Assembly (NCBI GenBank): GCA_027314665.1
Contig: DAHVAK010000258.1
Coordinates: 1-48,533 of the forward strand
Source of the DNA: Spirochaetales bacterium
GTDB taxonomy: Bacteria; Spirochaetota; Spirochaetia; DAHUYW01
Direction of reading: 5' to 3'
Length of the DNA: 48,533 bases
The notes below the pieces were generated by a model, which saw nothing but the letters and a program-made list of their open reading frames with translations, was not told the DNA's origin and did not search any database. Within the stretch, counting starts at the first letter, position 1. Each line of letters begins with the position of its first letter. The position numbers were made by a program, and so were the translations under genes. Below, one piece after another: positions 31,105-39,142 of this stretch.

Positions 31105-32222
31105 GGGTCGCGCGGAGAAGCCTTTTCATTCTTTTCGGGCTGCTCCTTCTCGCGGCGGGAAGGCTTTTCGCCGACGTGGACTTGAGCGCGCTCCTCGCCG
31201 CCTCCCGGAGCACGCTCGAGTGGGAGCCCGCCCTCGGTCTGGGGGTGATCTCCAACGGTCAGAACCTTATCGTCTTCAAGCCGGGGATGGACTGGGTGCT
31301 CCTCAACTATCGCGAGAAGATTCCGACCGGCGAGATCAGGCGGGGGGCAAACGGCGCGATCCTGTTTGCCGATCCTGCGGCGAAAGGGATCGAGGAAGCC
31401 CTCGCACGCCAGCCCGACCGCTCTCCCTCGCTTTCCGACTCCGGCCAGGCGATCGCCGTCGGACGCTCGGCGCCCTCCTCGCGCAAGCCCTCGACGGGCA
31501 AGCACCTCCTTTCCCGGATCGGCGCGGTCGTCATCGACCCGGGTCACGGGGGGATCGATCCGGGGACCAACCATTGGGAGACCATCGGCGGCAAGAGGGT
31601 CGATGTCGTGGAGAAGAACATCACCCTGAAGGTCGGGCTCGAGCTCTACAAGGATCTCACGAAGGGGCTGCCCGACGTCCGCATCGTTCTGACCCGCACC
31701 AACGACACCTACGTGAGCCTCGAGCAGCGCACCGAGATCGCCAACCGCGTTCCTCTTGCCCCCGACGAGGCCATGATCTTCGTTTCCATCCATGCGAATG
31801 CATCCTTCGACCCCAAGGCGAACGGCTACGAGGTTTGGTACCTTCCGCCGACCTACCAGCGCAGCGTCCTCGATCCCAACACTCTTCCCGAGCGGGCGAA
31901 GGATCTCTACCCGATCCTGAACTCGATGCGGGAGGAGGAGTACACGATCGAGAGCGTGCTGCTTGGCAAGAAGATCCTCGCGGGAATCCATGGCGAGGTG
32001 GGCCAAGCGATGATCGACCGTGGGTTGAAGGAGCAGTCGTGGTTTGTGGTGCGCAACGCCAAGATGCCCGCGGTGCTCATTGAGCTGGGTTTCGTGACCA
32101 ATCCGCAGGAGGCGAGGCTCCTCCTCCGCGACGAGCACTTGAAGAAGATGGCCGCGGGTATCTATAATGGCGTCCGTGATTTCATTTCCTTCTTCGACAG
32201 CACCGGCGGCTTCACGGAGTAG
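31101..32222 (+). CDS. N-acetylmuramoyl-L-alanine amidase (Amidase_3, AmiC type)
   Basis: A 373-residue exported zinc amidase that cuts the bond between muramic acid and the peptide stem of peptidoglycan. The signal peptide is VRVARRSLFILFGLLLLAAGR-like, ending LFA before DVDLS. The catalytic domain (~145-370) has AVVIDPGHGGIDPGT (zinc His), VVEKNITLKV (zinc Glu), FVSIHANAS (zinc His) and VLIELGFVTN (catalytic Glu). An N-terminal AMIN-like or substrate domain of ~110 residues precedes it. GTG 31101 overlaps the previous stop as GTGA. It is probably involved in cell separation or in opening the wall for periplasmic flagella; the second is inference. Confidence 0.93.
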   Translation: MRVARRSLFILFGLLLLAAGRLFADVDLSALLAASRSTLEWEPALGLGVISNGQNLIVFKPGMDWVLLNYREKIPTGEIRRGANGAILFADPAAKGIEEALARQPDRSPSLSDSGQAIAVGRSAPSSRKPSTGKHLLSRIGAVVIDPGHGGIDPGTNHWETIGGKRVDVVEKNITLKVGLELYKDLTKGLPDVRIVLTRTNDTYVSLEQRTEIANRVPLAPDEAMIFVSIHANASFDPKANGYEVWYLPPTYQRSVLDPNTLPERAKDLYPILNSMREEEYTIESVLLGKKILAGIHGEVGQAMIDRGLKEQSWFVVRNAKMPAVLIELGFVTNPQEARLLLRDEHLKKMAAGIYNGVRDFISFFDSTGGFTE

Positions 32223-32225
32223 CGT

Positions 32226-32720
32226 TTGATCTCCGTGAGGAGCCTCGTCGACCGCAATCGAGCGGCTGCCGTGTGGGGGGGCGCGCTTCTCGCCGTCCTA
32301 CTGCTTTCGCTCGTGGTGTTTCTGTTCGTCGGCAGCAGGCAGACCGAGGTGGTTCTCTTCTTCCCGAACTACGCAAATCACCGCCTCTCCGGCGAGGAGC
32401 GCTTCGTGCCCCGGCATGCTGCCTTGAGCCAGGGGATCGAAACGGCGGTCAACGAGCTCATCCTCGGGCCGGAGCAGCTTCGCCATGATCGGGCCCTCGC
32501 CCGGGAAACGAGGGTGCGGGCCCTCTTCGCGAAGGGTCACACCGCCTTCATCGATCTGTCCGCCGGCATCCTTTTCCCCGCCGAGAGCGTTTCGGTGAGC
32601 TTCGAGGAGTCCCTCCAAGCGATTCGACGTACGGTGCTATTCAATTTTCCTTCCATAAAACACGTGGTCATTACGATCGAGGGAGAGGAGCCCCAATCGG
32701 AAGTTTCTGCTAATAATTAA
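32226..32720 (+). CDS. membrane-anchored GerMN-domain protein
   Basis: A 164-residue protein with one N-terminal membrane helix (AAVWGGALLAVLLLSLVVFL) and an extracytoplasmic GerMN domain (VVLFFPNYANHRL ... ETAVNELILGPE ... AFIDLSAGILF ... LQAIRRTVLFNFPSIK). GerMN occurs in spore proteins of Bacilli but also widely in non-sporulating bacteria beside amidases, so it does not imply spores. It probably assists the amidase in envelope remodelling (inference). The start is TTG 32226 with GGAG seven bases upstream; GTG 32235 is an alternative. It is 3 bp after the amidase gene. Its end coincides with the -35 region of the candidate flaA promoter. Confidence 0.85.
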   Translation: MISVRSLVDRNRAAAVWGGALLAVLLLSLVVFLFVGSRQTEVVLFFPNYANHRLSGEERFVPRHAALSQGIETAVNELILGPEQLRHDRALARETRVRALFAKGHTAFIDLSAGILFPAESVSVSFEESLQAIRRTVLFNFPSIKHVVITIEGEEPQSEVSANN

Positions 32721-32738
32721 GCCCTTTTTTGCCGAGAA
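32711..32738 (+). promoter_or_regulatory. candidate sigma28 (FliA-type) promoter for flaA
   Basis: TAAT (32711-32714) and GCCGAGAA (32731-32738) are 16 bp apart, close to the sigma28 consensus TAAA-N15-GCCGATAA. The element overlaps the stop of the GerMN gene. Some spirochaetes read flaA from sigma70 promoters, so the assignment is tentative. Confidence 0.4.
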
Positions 32739-32777
32739 TTCGAATACGATACTTTATTGGACTGGAAGGAGCAGCGG

Positions 32778-33785
32778 ATGAAACGGTTCGTCATTCTTCT
32801 TTCACTAATGCTCTTCGGAGTGAGCCTGTCGGTGTTTGCGGACGTGTCGACACTGATAGACTTCGCGAAGCTGGCCGCCGACACCCCCGATGGACAGAAT
32901 GCAGCGACGCTCATCGACTTTTCGGACAAGGCGGGGGCGAGCTTTACGCCCGCCGAGAAGGCGCAGATGAAGACCTCCCTCACTTTGAAGAACTGGCTCG
33001 TTCAGCTCAACTCCTCGGCGCGGACCATCACCAATGAGACCCTCTCCTATACGGCATCGGCGCAGGTGAGCACCTCCGCTCAGAGGTTTCCGGGCCAGAC
33101 GGTCCTCGGCATCCGCGTTCACTTCCCCGACGATCCCTACAACGCCTATGCGGAGATTCTCCCGCCCTTCGACATTCCGGCCTATGCGCCGAAGACCACC
33201 CTGCAGCCTGACGGCACCCTCAAGACGGACACGGCCGACATCTCCGGCTCGAAGTTTGTGGGCTACGGCATCGTGAAGAATGTCGGGGCGCTCAAATCGC
33301 TCAGCGCGTGGGTCTACGGCTCGAACGATCCGAACGGCTTTGGAGTTATCCTGCAGAACCAGAACCATGAGGATCAGACCATCTTCCTGAAGAGCCTCGA
33401 CTTCGACGGTTGGCAGGAGCTCACCTGGGACAATCCCAACTACATCTCCGATGTGCGCAACCGCACCCTCGAGCGCATGCCGCTCTACCCGCAGTCGACC
33501 CCCTATGTCAAGCTCGTCGGACTCATCATCTACAAGGACGGCCAACAGCCGGGCGGGGACATCATCACCTACGTTCACGACATCTCCATCGTCTACGACA
33601 AGGCGGTCCTCAATCCGATCCGCGACATCAACGACGAGGCGGTGTGGGGAATCCTCCGCGCTCGCGAGGAATCGCGGCGCAACGCCGAGTTCAAGCGCCT
33701 TGGCAACCTTCAGGTCCTCCGCTATCTCGAGGAGCAGAGGATGGCCACCGAGGCGGCAGGGACTCAGCCGCCTGCGGGCAAGTAG
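32778..33785 (+). CDS. flaA: flagellar filament outer-layer (sheath) protein FlaA
   Basis: A 335-residue exported protein of the spirochaete FlaA family, which coats the FlaB core of periplasmic flagella. The signal peptide MKRFVILLSLMLFGVSLSVFA ends in VFA before DVSTLIDFAKL. The mature part has the FlaA features: VLGIRVHFPDDPYNAYAEI, GYGIVKNVGALKSLSAWVYG, FDGWQELTWDNPNYISDVRN and a helical C terminus. The ATG at 32778 has AAGGAG seven bases upstream; an in-frame TTG at 32757 is rejected. It is followed by a strong terminator. Presence of FlaA fixes the phylum. Confidence 0.95.
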   Translation: MKRFVILLSLMLFGVSLSVFADVSTLIDFAKLAADTPDGQNAATLIDFSDKAGASFTPAEKAQMKTSLTLKNWLVQLNSSARTITNETLSYTASAQVSTSAQRFPGQTVLGIRVHFPDDPYNAYAEILPPFDIPAYAPKTTLQPDGTLKTDTADISGSKFVGYGIVKNVGALKSLSAWVYGSNDPNGFGVILQNQNHEDQTIFLKSLDFDGWQELTWDNPNYISDVRNRTLERMPLYPQSTPYVKLVGLIIYKDGQQPGGDIITYVHDISIVYDKAVLNPIRDINDEAVWGILRAREESRRNAEFKRLGNLQVLRYLEEQRMATEAAGTQPPAGK

Positions 33786-33852
33786 CGCTCCTCTTCGCGC
33801 GCGAACGCCCCTGTTACCGGCCCGAGGGGTGATGACCTGCAAGGGCCCGAAG

Positions 33853-33881
33853 AAAGCCCTCCGGCAGCGGAGGGCTTTTTT
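33853..33881 (+). terminator. strong intrinsic terminator after flaA
   Basis: AAAGCCCTCCG, loop GCAG, then CGGAGGGCTTT forms an 11-bp perfect stem whose 3' end runs into six T residues. It should end the flaA transcript before the chemotaxis genes. Confidence 0.9.
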
Positions 33882-33931
33882 GTCGCCACCCCCTCTTGTG
33901 TGCGCGTGCAAAGGACCGCCGCACTTTCTCC

Positions 33932-33959
33932 TTGACTTATTAGACTTTCTGGATAAGAT
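33932..33959 (+). promoter_or_regulatory. promoter for the chemotaxis operon
   Basis: TTGACT (33932-33937) and TAAGAT (33954-33959) are 16 bp apart, just after the flaA terminator and ~12 nt before the cheA ATG. TAAGAT also appears as the -10 of the tRNA promoter at 38864. Confidence 0.55.
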
Positions 33960-33971
33960 GTAGGGTACGGT

Positions 33972-36464
33972 ATGAGCGACTACCTGGATCCGAACAACGA
34001 GGAGCTGCTGAAGGACTTCTTCACCGAAGCCGAGCAGATGGTCGAAATGCTCGAGGCGAACGTCCTCGTCCTGGAGAACGAGCCCGGCAATAGCGACGCC
34101 ATCGACGAGGTTTTTCGGGCGGCGCACACCCTCAAGGGGTCGGCGGCGACGGTCCAGATGACCGAGCTCTCCTCGTTCACGCATCTGATCGAGGACCTCC
34201 TCGACGAGATTCGAAGCGGCGCCATTCAGGCGACCTCAAGGATCATCGACGCCCTTCTCGAATCGATCGACGTGATCAAGGCCATGCTTCAGGCCCGTTC
34301 GGCGGGCGCGCCCTACCAGCAGGACACAACCGCGGTCGAGGATCGCCTGCGCTCCTTTCGAAAGGAGCCCGGAAAGAAACCCGCCAAGGCGGGAGCGAGG
34401 CGGGGCAAGGGGGCGCAGCCGCCGAAAGTCGAGCAGGCTCCGCCCGAGCCGGCCGCAGAAGCGCCGGCCGCATCGGCCCCTGGCGCCCGGCGCCTTACCG
34501 AGTACGAGCTTCTGGAGCTCAAGGAAGCAAGCCCTGCGGGCAGCTCGATCTACCTCGTGCGGGTTGATTTCAACGAAGAGAATCCGATGAACTCGGTCGG
34601 CGGGATTCAGGTCTTCGCCGCGCTCAAGCGCGTCGCGACCGTCCTCAAGACCTTTCCGGACTTCGAGCGGCTCTACGAGGACACCTTCTTCCCCCGAGTG
34701 GATTACTTCGTGGCAACCACTGCGGGCGCGGATCGCTTGAAGGATGCCGCCGTCATCTCGGACGTGACGACCGCCATCGAGGTCGCGGAGGCCGCAAATC
34801 TTCCGACCGAGCTGGCCGCGGGCCCAGGGGAGCCGCGCGAGGGCGCCGCCTCGGTAGAGGCGCTCGTCGGGCGGGCGGAGCCCGATGCCCGGCCGCCGCT
34901 TGCGGAGAGCGCGGAGGTCGAGGTCGCGGCAGAGGTGAGCCCGACGCTCCCCGCCGAAGGGGAGGCCGCAGCGCCCGCGGCGCCGGTCGACGTCGCGGCG
35001 GAAGCGGGAGCGCCCTCCGTCTTCGGTGAAGCGGCCGAGAGGGAAGAGCATGGCCGCGAGAAGAAGGCGGTTCCCAAGGGTTCCATTCTGCGGGTCGACT
35101 CCAAGCGCATTGATGTGCTTCTGAACCTCGTGAGCGAAGCCGTCATCAACAAGGGCGCCTTCAATCAGATATCCAGCCTGTTTGCAGAGGCGCAGAACGA
35201 GATTCAGACGGGGGGGGTGCTCTATCGAGAGCGCCTTCGCGCGCTGTTCGCCGCAATGGGAGAGGGGCTCGAGAGGGTTCGCGCAGGACAACCCGTCAAG
35301 GATGTTCGCCGCGAGCTCCTTGCTGACTTCGACGACCTTGTCGGAGTGCTCGACCCGGTGGAGAACAAGCTGAAGACGGCGGTGAGCAGGTTTCGCAACA
35401 CCGCGCAGAACCTCGGGAGAATCACCAACGAGCTCCACGAGCGGGTCCTGCAGATCCGGATGGTTCCCATCGCGCAGATCTTCTCCCGCTTCCCGCGGCT
35501 TGTGCGCGACCTTTCCCGATCTCTCAACAAGCAGGTCCAGTTGGTCATCGAGGGCGAGGATACCGAGCTCGACAAGTCGGTCATCGAGGATTTGCTTGAT
35601 CCGCTGATCCATTGCGTCCGCAACGCTATCGACCACGGCATCGAGTCGGCGGAAAAGCGAGCGGCCATGGGCAAACCGCCGGAGGGCAGGGTGCTCCTGC
35701 GCGCGAAGAACGAGGGGAACCTCATCGTCATCGAGATCGCCGACGACGGCGCCGGCATCGACCTCGACGCGGTGCACCGACGGGCGGTGGAGAGAGGGCT
35801 GATACACCCGAACAAGACCCTTTCGGAGGTGGAGGCCTTCGGCCTGATTTTCGAGGCAGGCTTCTCCACGGCGAAACGGGTGACCGATATCTCGGGCCGC
35901 GGGGTTGGGCTGGACGTGGTCAAGCGGCAGATCGAAAAGCTCAATGGGCTGGTGAGCGTCTGGTCGCAGCGCGGGGTTGGCACGCGCCTGACTATCCGAC
36001 TTCCCCTCACGCTTGCTATCATCCAGGGGCTGCTCATTCGGGTCGGCCCGGAGATCTATGCCATTCCGATCGCCTCGGTCGTCGAGAGCCATCGAATCAA
36101 GACCGCGCAGATCAAGCTGCTCGACAACTACGAGGTCATGGAGGTGCGCAACGACGTCATCTCGATCATGCGCCTCAATCGGATCTTCAAGGTTCCCACC
36201 GAAGAGCGGAACGAGGTCTCCTTCGTGGTCATTGTCGGCAGCGCCGACAAGAAGATCGGACTCATGGTTGACTCTCTGATCGGCGAAGAGGACGTCGTGA
36301 TAAAGCCGCTGAAGGACCGCTACAGCGCGTCGCCCGGGGTTGCCGGCGCGACGATCCTCGGCGACGGGCGGGTGGCCTTGATCCTCGACGTGAGCAAGCT
36401 CCTCGAGCTCGGGCAGAAGCGGGAGCGCGAGGAGCGGCGCCGCCGGGTTTCGGTGGGTGGATAG
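33972..36464 (+). CDS. cheA: chemotaxis histidine kinase CheA
   Basis: An 830-residue kinase that phosphorylates CheY in response to chemoreceptors. P1/HPt has AAHTLKGSAATVQM (phospho-His52). A P2-like domain covers ~175-275. P3 starts near 371 (ILRVDSKRIDVLLNLVSEA) and is longer than usual by about 50 residues before RVLQIRMVPIAQIFSRFPR. P4 has the N box (LIHCVRNAIDHGIES), G1 (IADDGAGID) and G2 (DISGRGVGLDVVK). P5 (~676-820) is the CheW-like regulatory domain. Linkers between P2 and P3 are Ala/Glu-rich. The enlarged P3 fits the F2-class kinases of spirochaetes as I recall them. First gene of a four-gene operon, 6 bp before the cheW fusion. Confidence 0.97.
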   Translation: MSDYLDPNNEELLKDFFTEAEQMVEMLEANVLVLENEPGNSDAIDEVFRAAHTLKGSAATVQMTELSSFTHLIEDLLDEIRSGAIQATSRIIDALLESIDVIKAMLQARSAGAPYQQDTTAVEDRLRSFRKEPGKKPAKAGARRGKGAQPPKVEQAPPEPAAEAPAASAPGARRLTEYELLELKEASPAGSSIYLVRVDFNEENPMNSVGGIQVFAALKRVATVLKTFPDFERLYEDTFFPRVDYFVATTAGADRLKDAAVISDVTTAIEVAEAANLPTELAAGPGEPREGAASVEALVGRAEPDARPPLAESAEVEVAAEVSPTLPAEGEAAAPAAPVDVAAEAGAPSVFGEAAEREEHGREKKAVPKGSILRVDSKRIDVLLNLVSEAVINKGAFNQISSLFAEAQNEIQTGGVLYRERLRALFAAMGEGLERVRAGQPVKDVRRELLADFDDLVGVLDPVENKLKTAVSRFRNTAQNLGRITNELHERVLQIRMVPIAQIFSRFPRLVRDLSRSLNKQVQLVIEGEDTELDKSVIEDLLDPLIHCVRNAIDHGIESAEKRAAMGKPPEGRVLLRAKNEGNLIVIEIADDGAGIDLDAVHRRAVERGLIHPNKTLSEVEAFGLIFEAGFSTAKRVTDISGRGVGLDVVKRQIEKLNGLVSVWSQRGVGTRLTIRLPLTLAIIQGLLIRVGPEIYAIPIASVVESHRIKTAQIKLLDNYEVMEVRNDVISIMRLNRIFKVPTEERNEVSFVVIVGSADKKIGLMVDSLIGEEDVVIKPLKDRYSASPGVAGATILGDGRVALILDVSKLLELGQKREREERRRRVSVGG

Positions 36465-36470
36465 GGAGAT

Positions 36471-37841
36471 ATGAGCACAGCCGATACCGAGGTGCGAGGG
36501 CAGAGCTCGCATCGGCCCGAAGAGACGCGCGAGAAGATCGACTTCAAGATGATCACCTTCTCCCTTGCCGGCAGGGAGTACGGCATCGACATCATGCGGG
36601 TGAAAGAGATCTCGAAGATCGACCGCTTCACCTACGTACCGAACGGCTCCCCGTTCCTGCGCGGGGTGTACAACCTGCGCGGGGAGATCATCCCGATCAT
36701 CGACTTCCGAATCATGTTCCACCTTCCCCTGAAGCCGATCCAACCTGGAAAACCGGAGGACGTTCTCATCCTGAACGCCGGAGATCAGGTGATGGGGGTT
36801 ATCGTCGATTCGATCGACAAGGTGATCGGGGTCTCCTCCCAGCGCGTCAAGCCGGCGCATCCCCTTTTTCACGACATCAACGTCCAGTACTTGAGCGGGA
36901 TCATCGAGTACGACAACTCCCTCTACATCGTGCTCGACGTGGACCGGATCCTCGGCGTCGGCGAGGAGCCTCCCGCCGCGGCTCCGGCGCCGGATACGGC
37001 CGCCGTCGCCGCGCCCGAAGAGGAGCCTGCGGCTTTCGAGCTGCCGCCCGAAGAGGAAGGCCCCGACAGTCTGGAGCTTGGGTTCATCCGGGACACCCTC
37101 TCGGCCTTTCGAGACTTCGTCGTCTCCGATCTGAATGTCGAGTGGGCGAAAGCCCGACTCGGCGAGTGGCGAGATCTCCGCTCTTCGCAGGGTCTCGGAG
37201 TCCAGCTCACGGAACCGAACGAGGCCGATGATTTCCTCGAGACGTTCTACTCCCCCTACACGGGCGAGCTTTGGGGAGCAGCCTACGCCGACGAAATCGA
37301 GGAGCTTCTCCCCGATCTTCCCGGGGGGACCTTGAGCGCATGGAACCCGGGGTGCGGCAAGGGGTACGAAAGCTACTCCTTCGCGGCGCTGCTGGCGCGA
37401 CGCTACCGCGGCAAGCGAATCAAGGTGTGGGCGAACGACAACGACCTCTTGGGGATCTCCATGGCGCCAACCCTCACCTTCCACGAGGAGGCGATCACCC
37501 CGCCTCTTGCCCCCTTTGTCGCCAAGGCCCGCAGCGGGCTCGGCTTCAAACAGGAGCTGAAGGACACGATTCTCTTCGAATACCATGATATACTTCATCC
37601 CAACCCCTTTCCGGAGGTGGACCTTGTCCTAGCCCGTGACGTTCTTTCCTTCTTCAATCCCGCGCAGCAGCAGATCCTGGTTGATCTCTTCCGCTCGAAG
37701 CTGCGGGTGGGCGGGATGCTTCTGATCGGTTCGAACGAACGGCTGCCGGAGTCAGGGTGGAAAGAGATTCGCAAGGGCGCGGTGAGGGGTTACGAACGAC
37801 TTGCGGACGAGGATCCATCCAATAAGGAGCAGGTTACATGA
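36471..37841 (+). CDS. CheW-CheR-like fusion (spirochaete F2 array scaffold)
   Basis: A 456-residue fusion. Residues ~20-165 are CheW (FKMITFSLAGREYGIDIMRV, LRGVYNLRGEIIPIIDFR, GVIVDSIDKVIGV), which links CheA to chemoreceptors. A Pro/Ala/Glu linker (~165-200) leads to a CheR-like domain: SAWNPGCGKGYESYSFAALL replaces the normal SAM-binding loop, and LVLARDVLSFFNPAQQ replaces CRNVLIYF. The CheR part may therefore be structural. Spirochaete F2-class arrays use such fusion scaffolds (reported in Treponema, from memory). It precedes cheX with a 4-bp ATGA overlap. Confidence 0.9.
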   Translation: MSTADTEVRGQSSHRPEETREKIDFKMITFSLAGREYGIDIMRVKEISKIDRFTYVPNGSPFLRGVYNLRGEIIPIIDFRIMFHLPLKPIQPGKPEDVLILNAGDQVMGVIVDSIDKVIGVSSQRVKPAHPLFHDINVQYLSGIIEYDNSLYIVLDVDRILGVGEEPPAAAPAPDTAAVAAPEEEPAAFELPPEEEGPDSLELGFIRDTLSAFRDFVVSDLNVEWAKARLGEWRDLRSSQGLGVQLTEPNEADDFLETFYSPYTGELWGAAYADEIEELLPDLPGGTLSAWNPGCGKGYESYSFAALLARRYRGKRIKVWANDNDLLGISMAPTLTFHEEAITPPLAPFVAKARSGLGFKQELKDTILFEYHDILHPNPFPEVDLVLARDVLSFFNPAQQQILVDLFRSKLRVGGMLLIGSNERLPESGWKEIRKGAVRGYERLADEDPSNKEQVT

Positions 37842-38302
37842 GAGTTGAGTACATCAATCCCTTTGTAGAAGCGACATTCAGTATCCTGAAGGAGGTCCTG
37901 AACACCAAGGTCGAGCGGGGGGAGCTCTACTTGAAGCCTACCTCGCACCCGGTCCTGGGCGTCGCCGCAATTGTTGGGCTTGCAGGCGATGTGGAGGGCC
38001 GCGTTCTGTTCGACATGGGGCGAGAGACCGCGATCGCGATTGCGTCGATCATGAACGGCGAGCAGCTCAAGGATTTCGACGAGCTCGGAAAGGCGACCAT
38101 TGCGGAGCTTGCGAACATGATCACCGCTCAAGCAGTCACGAAGTTGCACGATTTGGGCTTTCGCTTCGATCTTACTCCTCCGGCGCTCATCACGGGCATC
38201 AACATGGAGGTGTCCAGTCCGAACGTCGAAGCGTTGATTGTGCCGGTGACCCTTCCCCAAGGCAAGCTCGAGATCAACGTCGCGATACGCGAAAGGGCAT
38301 GA
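37838..38302 (+). CDS. cheX: CheY-P phosphatase CheX
   Basis: A 154-residue protein that dephosphorylates CheY-P in spirochaetes and Thermotoga, replacing CheZ. The ExxN catalytic pair is in ATIAELANMITAQAV (Glu90, Asn93). GLAGDVEGRVLFDM and PNVEALIVPVTLPQGKLEI are family-typical strands. Length is normal. It overlaps the preceding fusion gene by ATGA and is followed by cheY after 25 bp, so kinase, scaffold, phosphatase and regulator form one operon. Confidence 0.95.
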   Translation: MRVEYINPFVEATFSILKEVLNTKVERGELYLKPTSHPVLGVAAIVGLAGDVEGRVLFDMGRETAIAIASIMNGEQLKDFDELGKATIAELANMITAQAVTKLHDLGFRFDLTPPALITGINMEVSSPNVEALIVPVTLPQGKLEINVAIRERA

Positions 38303-38327
38303 TCGATAGGCGCAGAGAGGAGAGGTA

Positions 38328-38762
38328 ATGATCGCCAAGGTGGACTACCCAAACATCAACGACCGAAAGCCGGACGGCCTAAAAACCGACGGCACGCCGT
38401 ACAAGGTGCTTGTCGTTGACGATTCCATGTTCGTCGTCAAACAGATCGGTCAGATTCTGACCTCCGAGGGGTTCGAAATCGTGGGGACAGCGGTGGATGG
38501 CTCGGAGGCCCTGGAGAAATACAAAGAGCTGCATCCGAACGTGGATCTCGTGACCATGGACATCACCATGCCGAAGGTCGATGGCGTCACAGCCCTTGAA
38601 CACATTCTCGCCTTTGATAAGGATGCCCGCATCATCATGATCAGCGCCCTCGGCAAGCAGGATCTCGTGAAGAAGGCGCTCATGATCGGAGCGAAGAACT
38701 ACATCGTGAAACCCCTCGACCGCAAGAAGGTGCTCGAGCGGGTCGTTCAGTGTCTGAAGTAG
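38328..38762 (+). CDS. cheY: chemotaxis response regulator CheY
   Basis: A 144-residue single-domain receiver. Acid pocket Asp31/Asp32 (VLVVDDSMF), phospho-acceptor Asp78 (VTMDITMPKVDG), switch Ser106 (IMISALGKQ) and Lys128 (YIVKPLDR) are all present. A ~25-residue N-terminal extension is longer than in enteric CheY. AGAGGAGAGG precedes the ATG. Phosphorylated CheY would act on the flagellar motor switch. It is the last gene of the cheA-cheW-cheX-cheY operon; no clear terminator follows. Confidence 0.96.
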   Translation: MIAKVDYPNINDRKPDGLKTDGTPYKVLVVDDSMFVVKQIGQILTSEGFEIVGTAVDGSEALEKYKELHPNVDLVTMDITMPKVDGVTALEHILAFDKDARIIMISALGKQDLVKKALMIGAKNYIVKPLDRKKVLERVVQCLK

Positions 38763-38841
38763 GAGAGGGGAGGTATTTCGGTTCGCCGGCTCGCGCGCTG
38801 CGCTTCCGTCCCCTTCAGTTGATCCCGCCGGACTTCGCGCC

Positions 38842-38869
38842 TTGACAAAACGTCCATTGCTGGTAAGAT
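38842..38869 (+). promoter_or_regulatory. promoter for the tRNA-Val gene
   Basis: Perfect TTGACA (38842-38847) and TAAGAT (38864-38869), 16 bp apart, 39 bp upstream of the mature tRNA 5' end. Confidence 0.65.
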
Positions 38870-38908
38870 ACTCCCAGGCTCTCCTCTCGAAGAGGCTTCC
38901 GAGCAAGC

Positions 38909-38982
38909 GGGCGGCTAGCTCAGTTGGTTAGAGCGCGTGCTCGACACGCACGAGGTCGTTGGTTCGAATCCAATGTCGCCCA
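38909..38982 (+). tRNA. tRNA-Val (anticodon GAC) with C at position 33
   Basis: Cloverleaf of 74 nt: acceptor GGGCGGC/GTCGCCC, D stem GCTC/GAGC, anticodon stem CGTGC/GCACG enclosing TCGACAC, T arm GTTGG-TTCGAAT-CCAAT, discriminator A73. The loop places GAC at 34-36, fitting valine together with A73. Position 33 reads C where nearly all elongator tRNAs have U. The 3' CCA is not encoded (AAAAAGAAT follows). No T-tract terminator is visible directly after. Confidence 0.88.
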
Positions 38983-39142
38983 AAAAGAATCGAACAGCGC
39001 AAGCGAACGATGAATCACCGACGCCGGAAGGGGCTTCCGATCTCCGCAGCCCCTGACGGGTCGGTGCGTTTGCGTCCCGTTATCCTCTGCTCGCGCCTTC
39101 CCGGGGATGAGATTCCGAGTTCTCGAATGAGGAGGGATCCGA

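Noticed and set aside
32226-32720. GerMN domain as evidence of sporulation
   Set aside because: GerMN occurs in many non-sporulating bacteria beside amidases, and no other sporulation gene is present.
34236-37598. 1120-residue minus-strand ORF
   Set aside because: It lies entirely opposite cheA and the cheW fusion. High-GC coding DNA produces long mirror-frame ORFs; no domain is recognisable in it.
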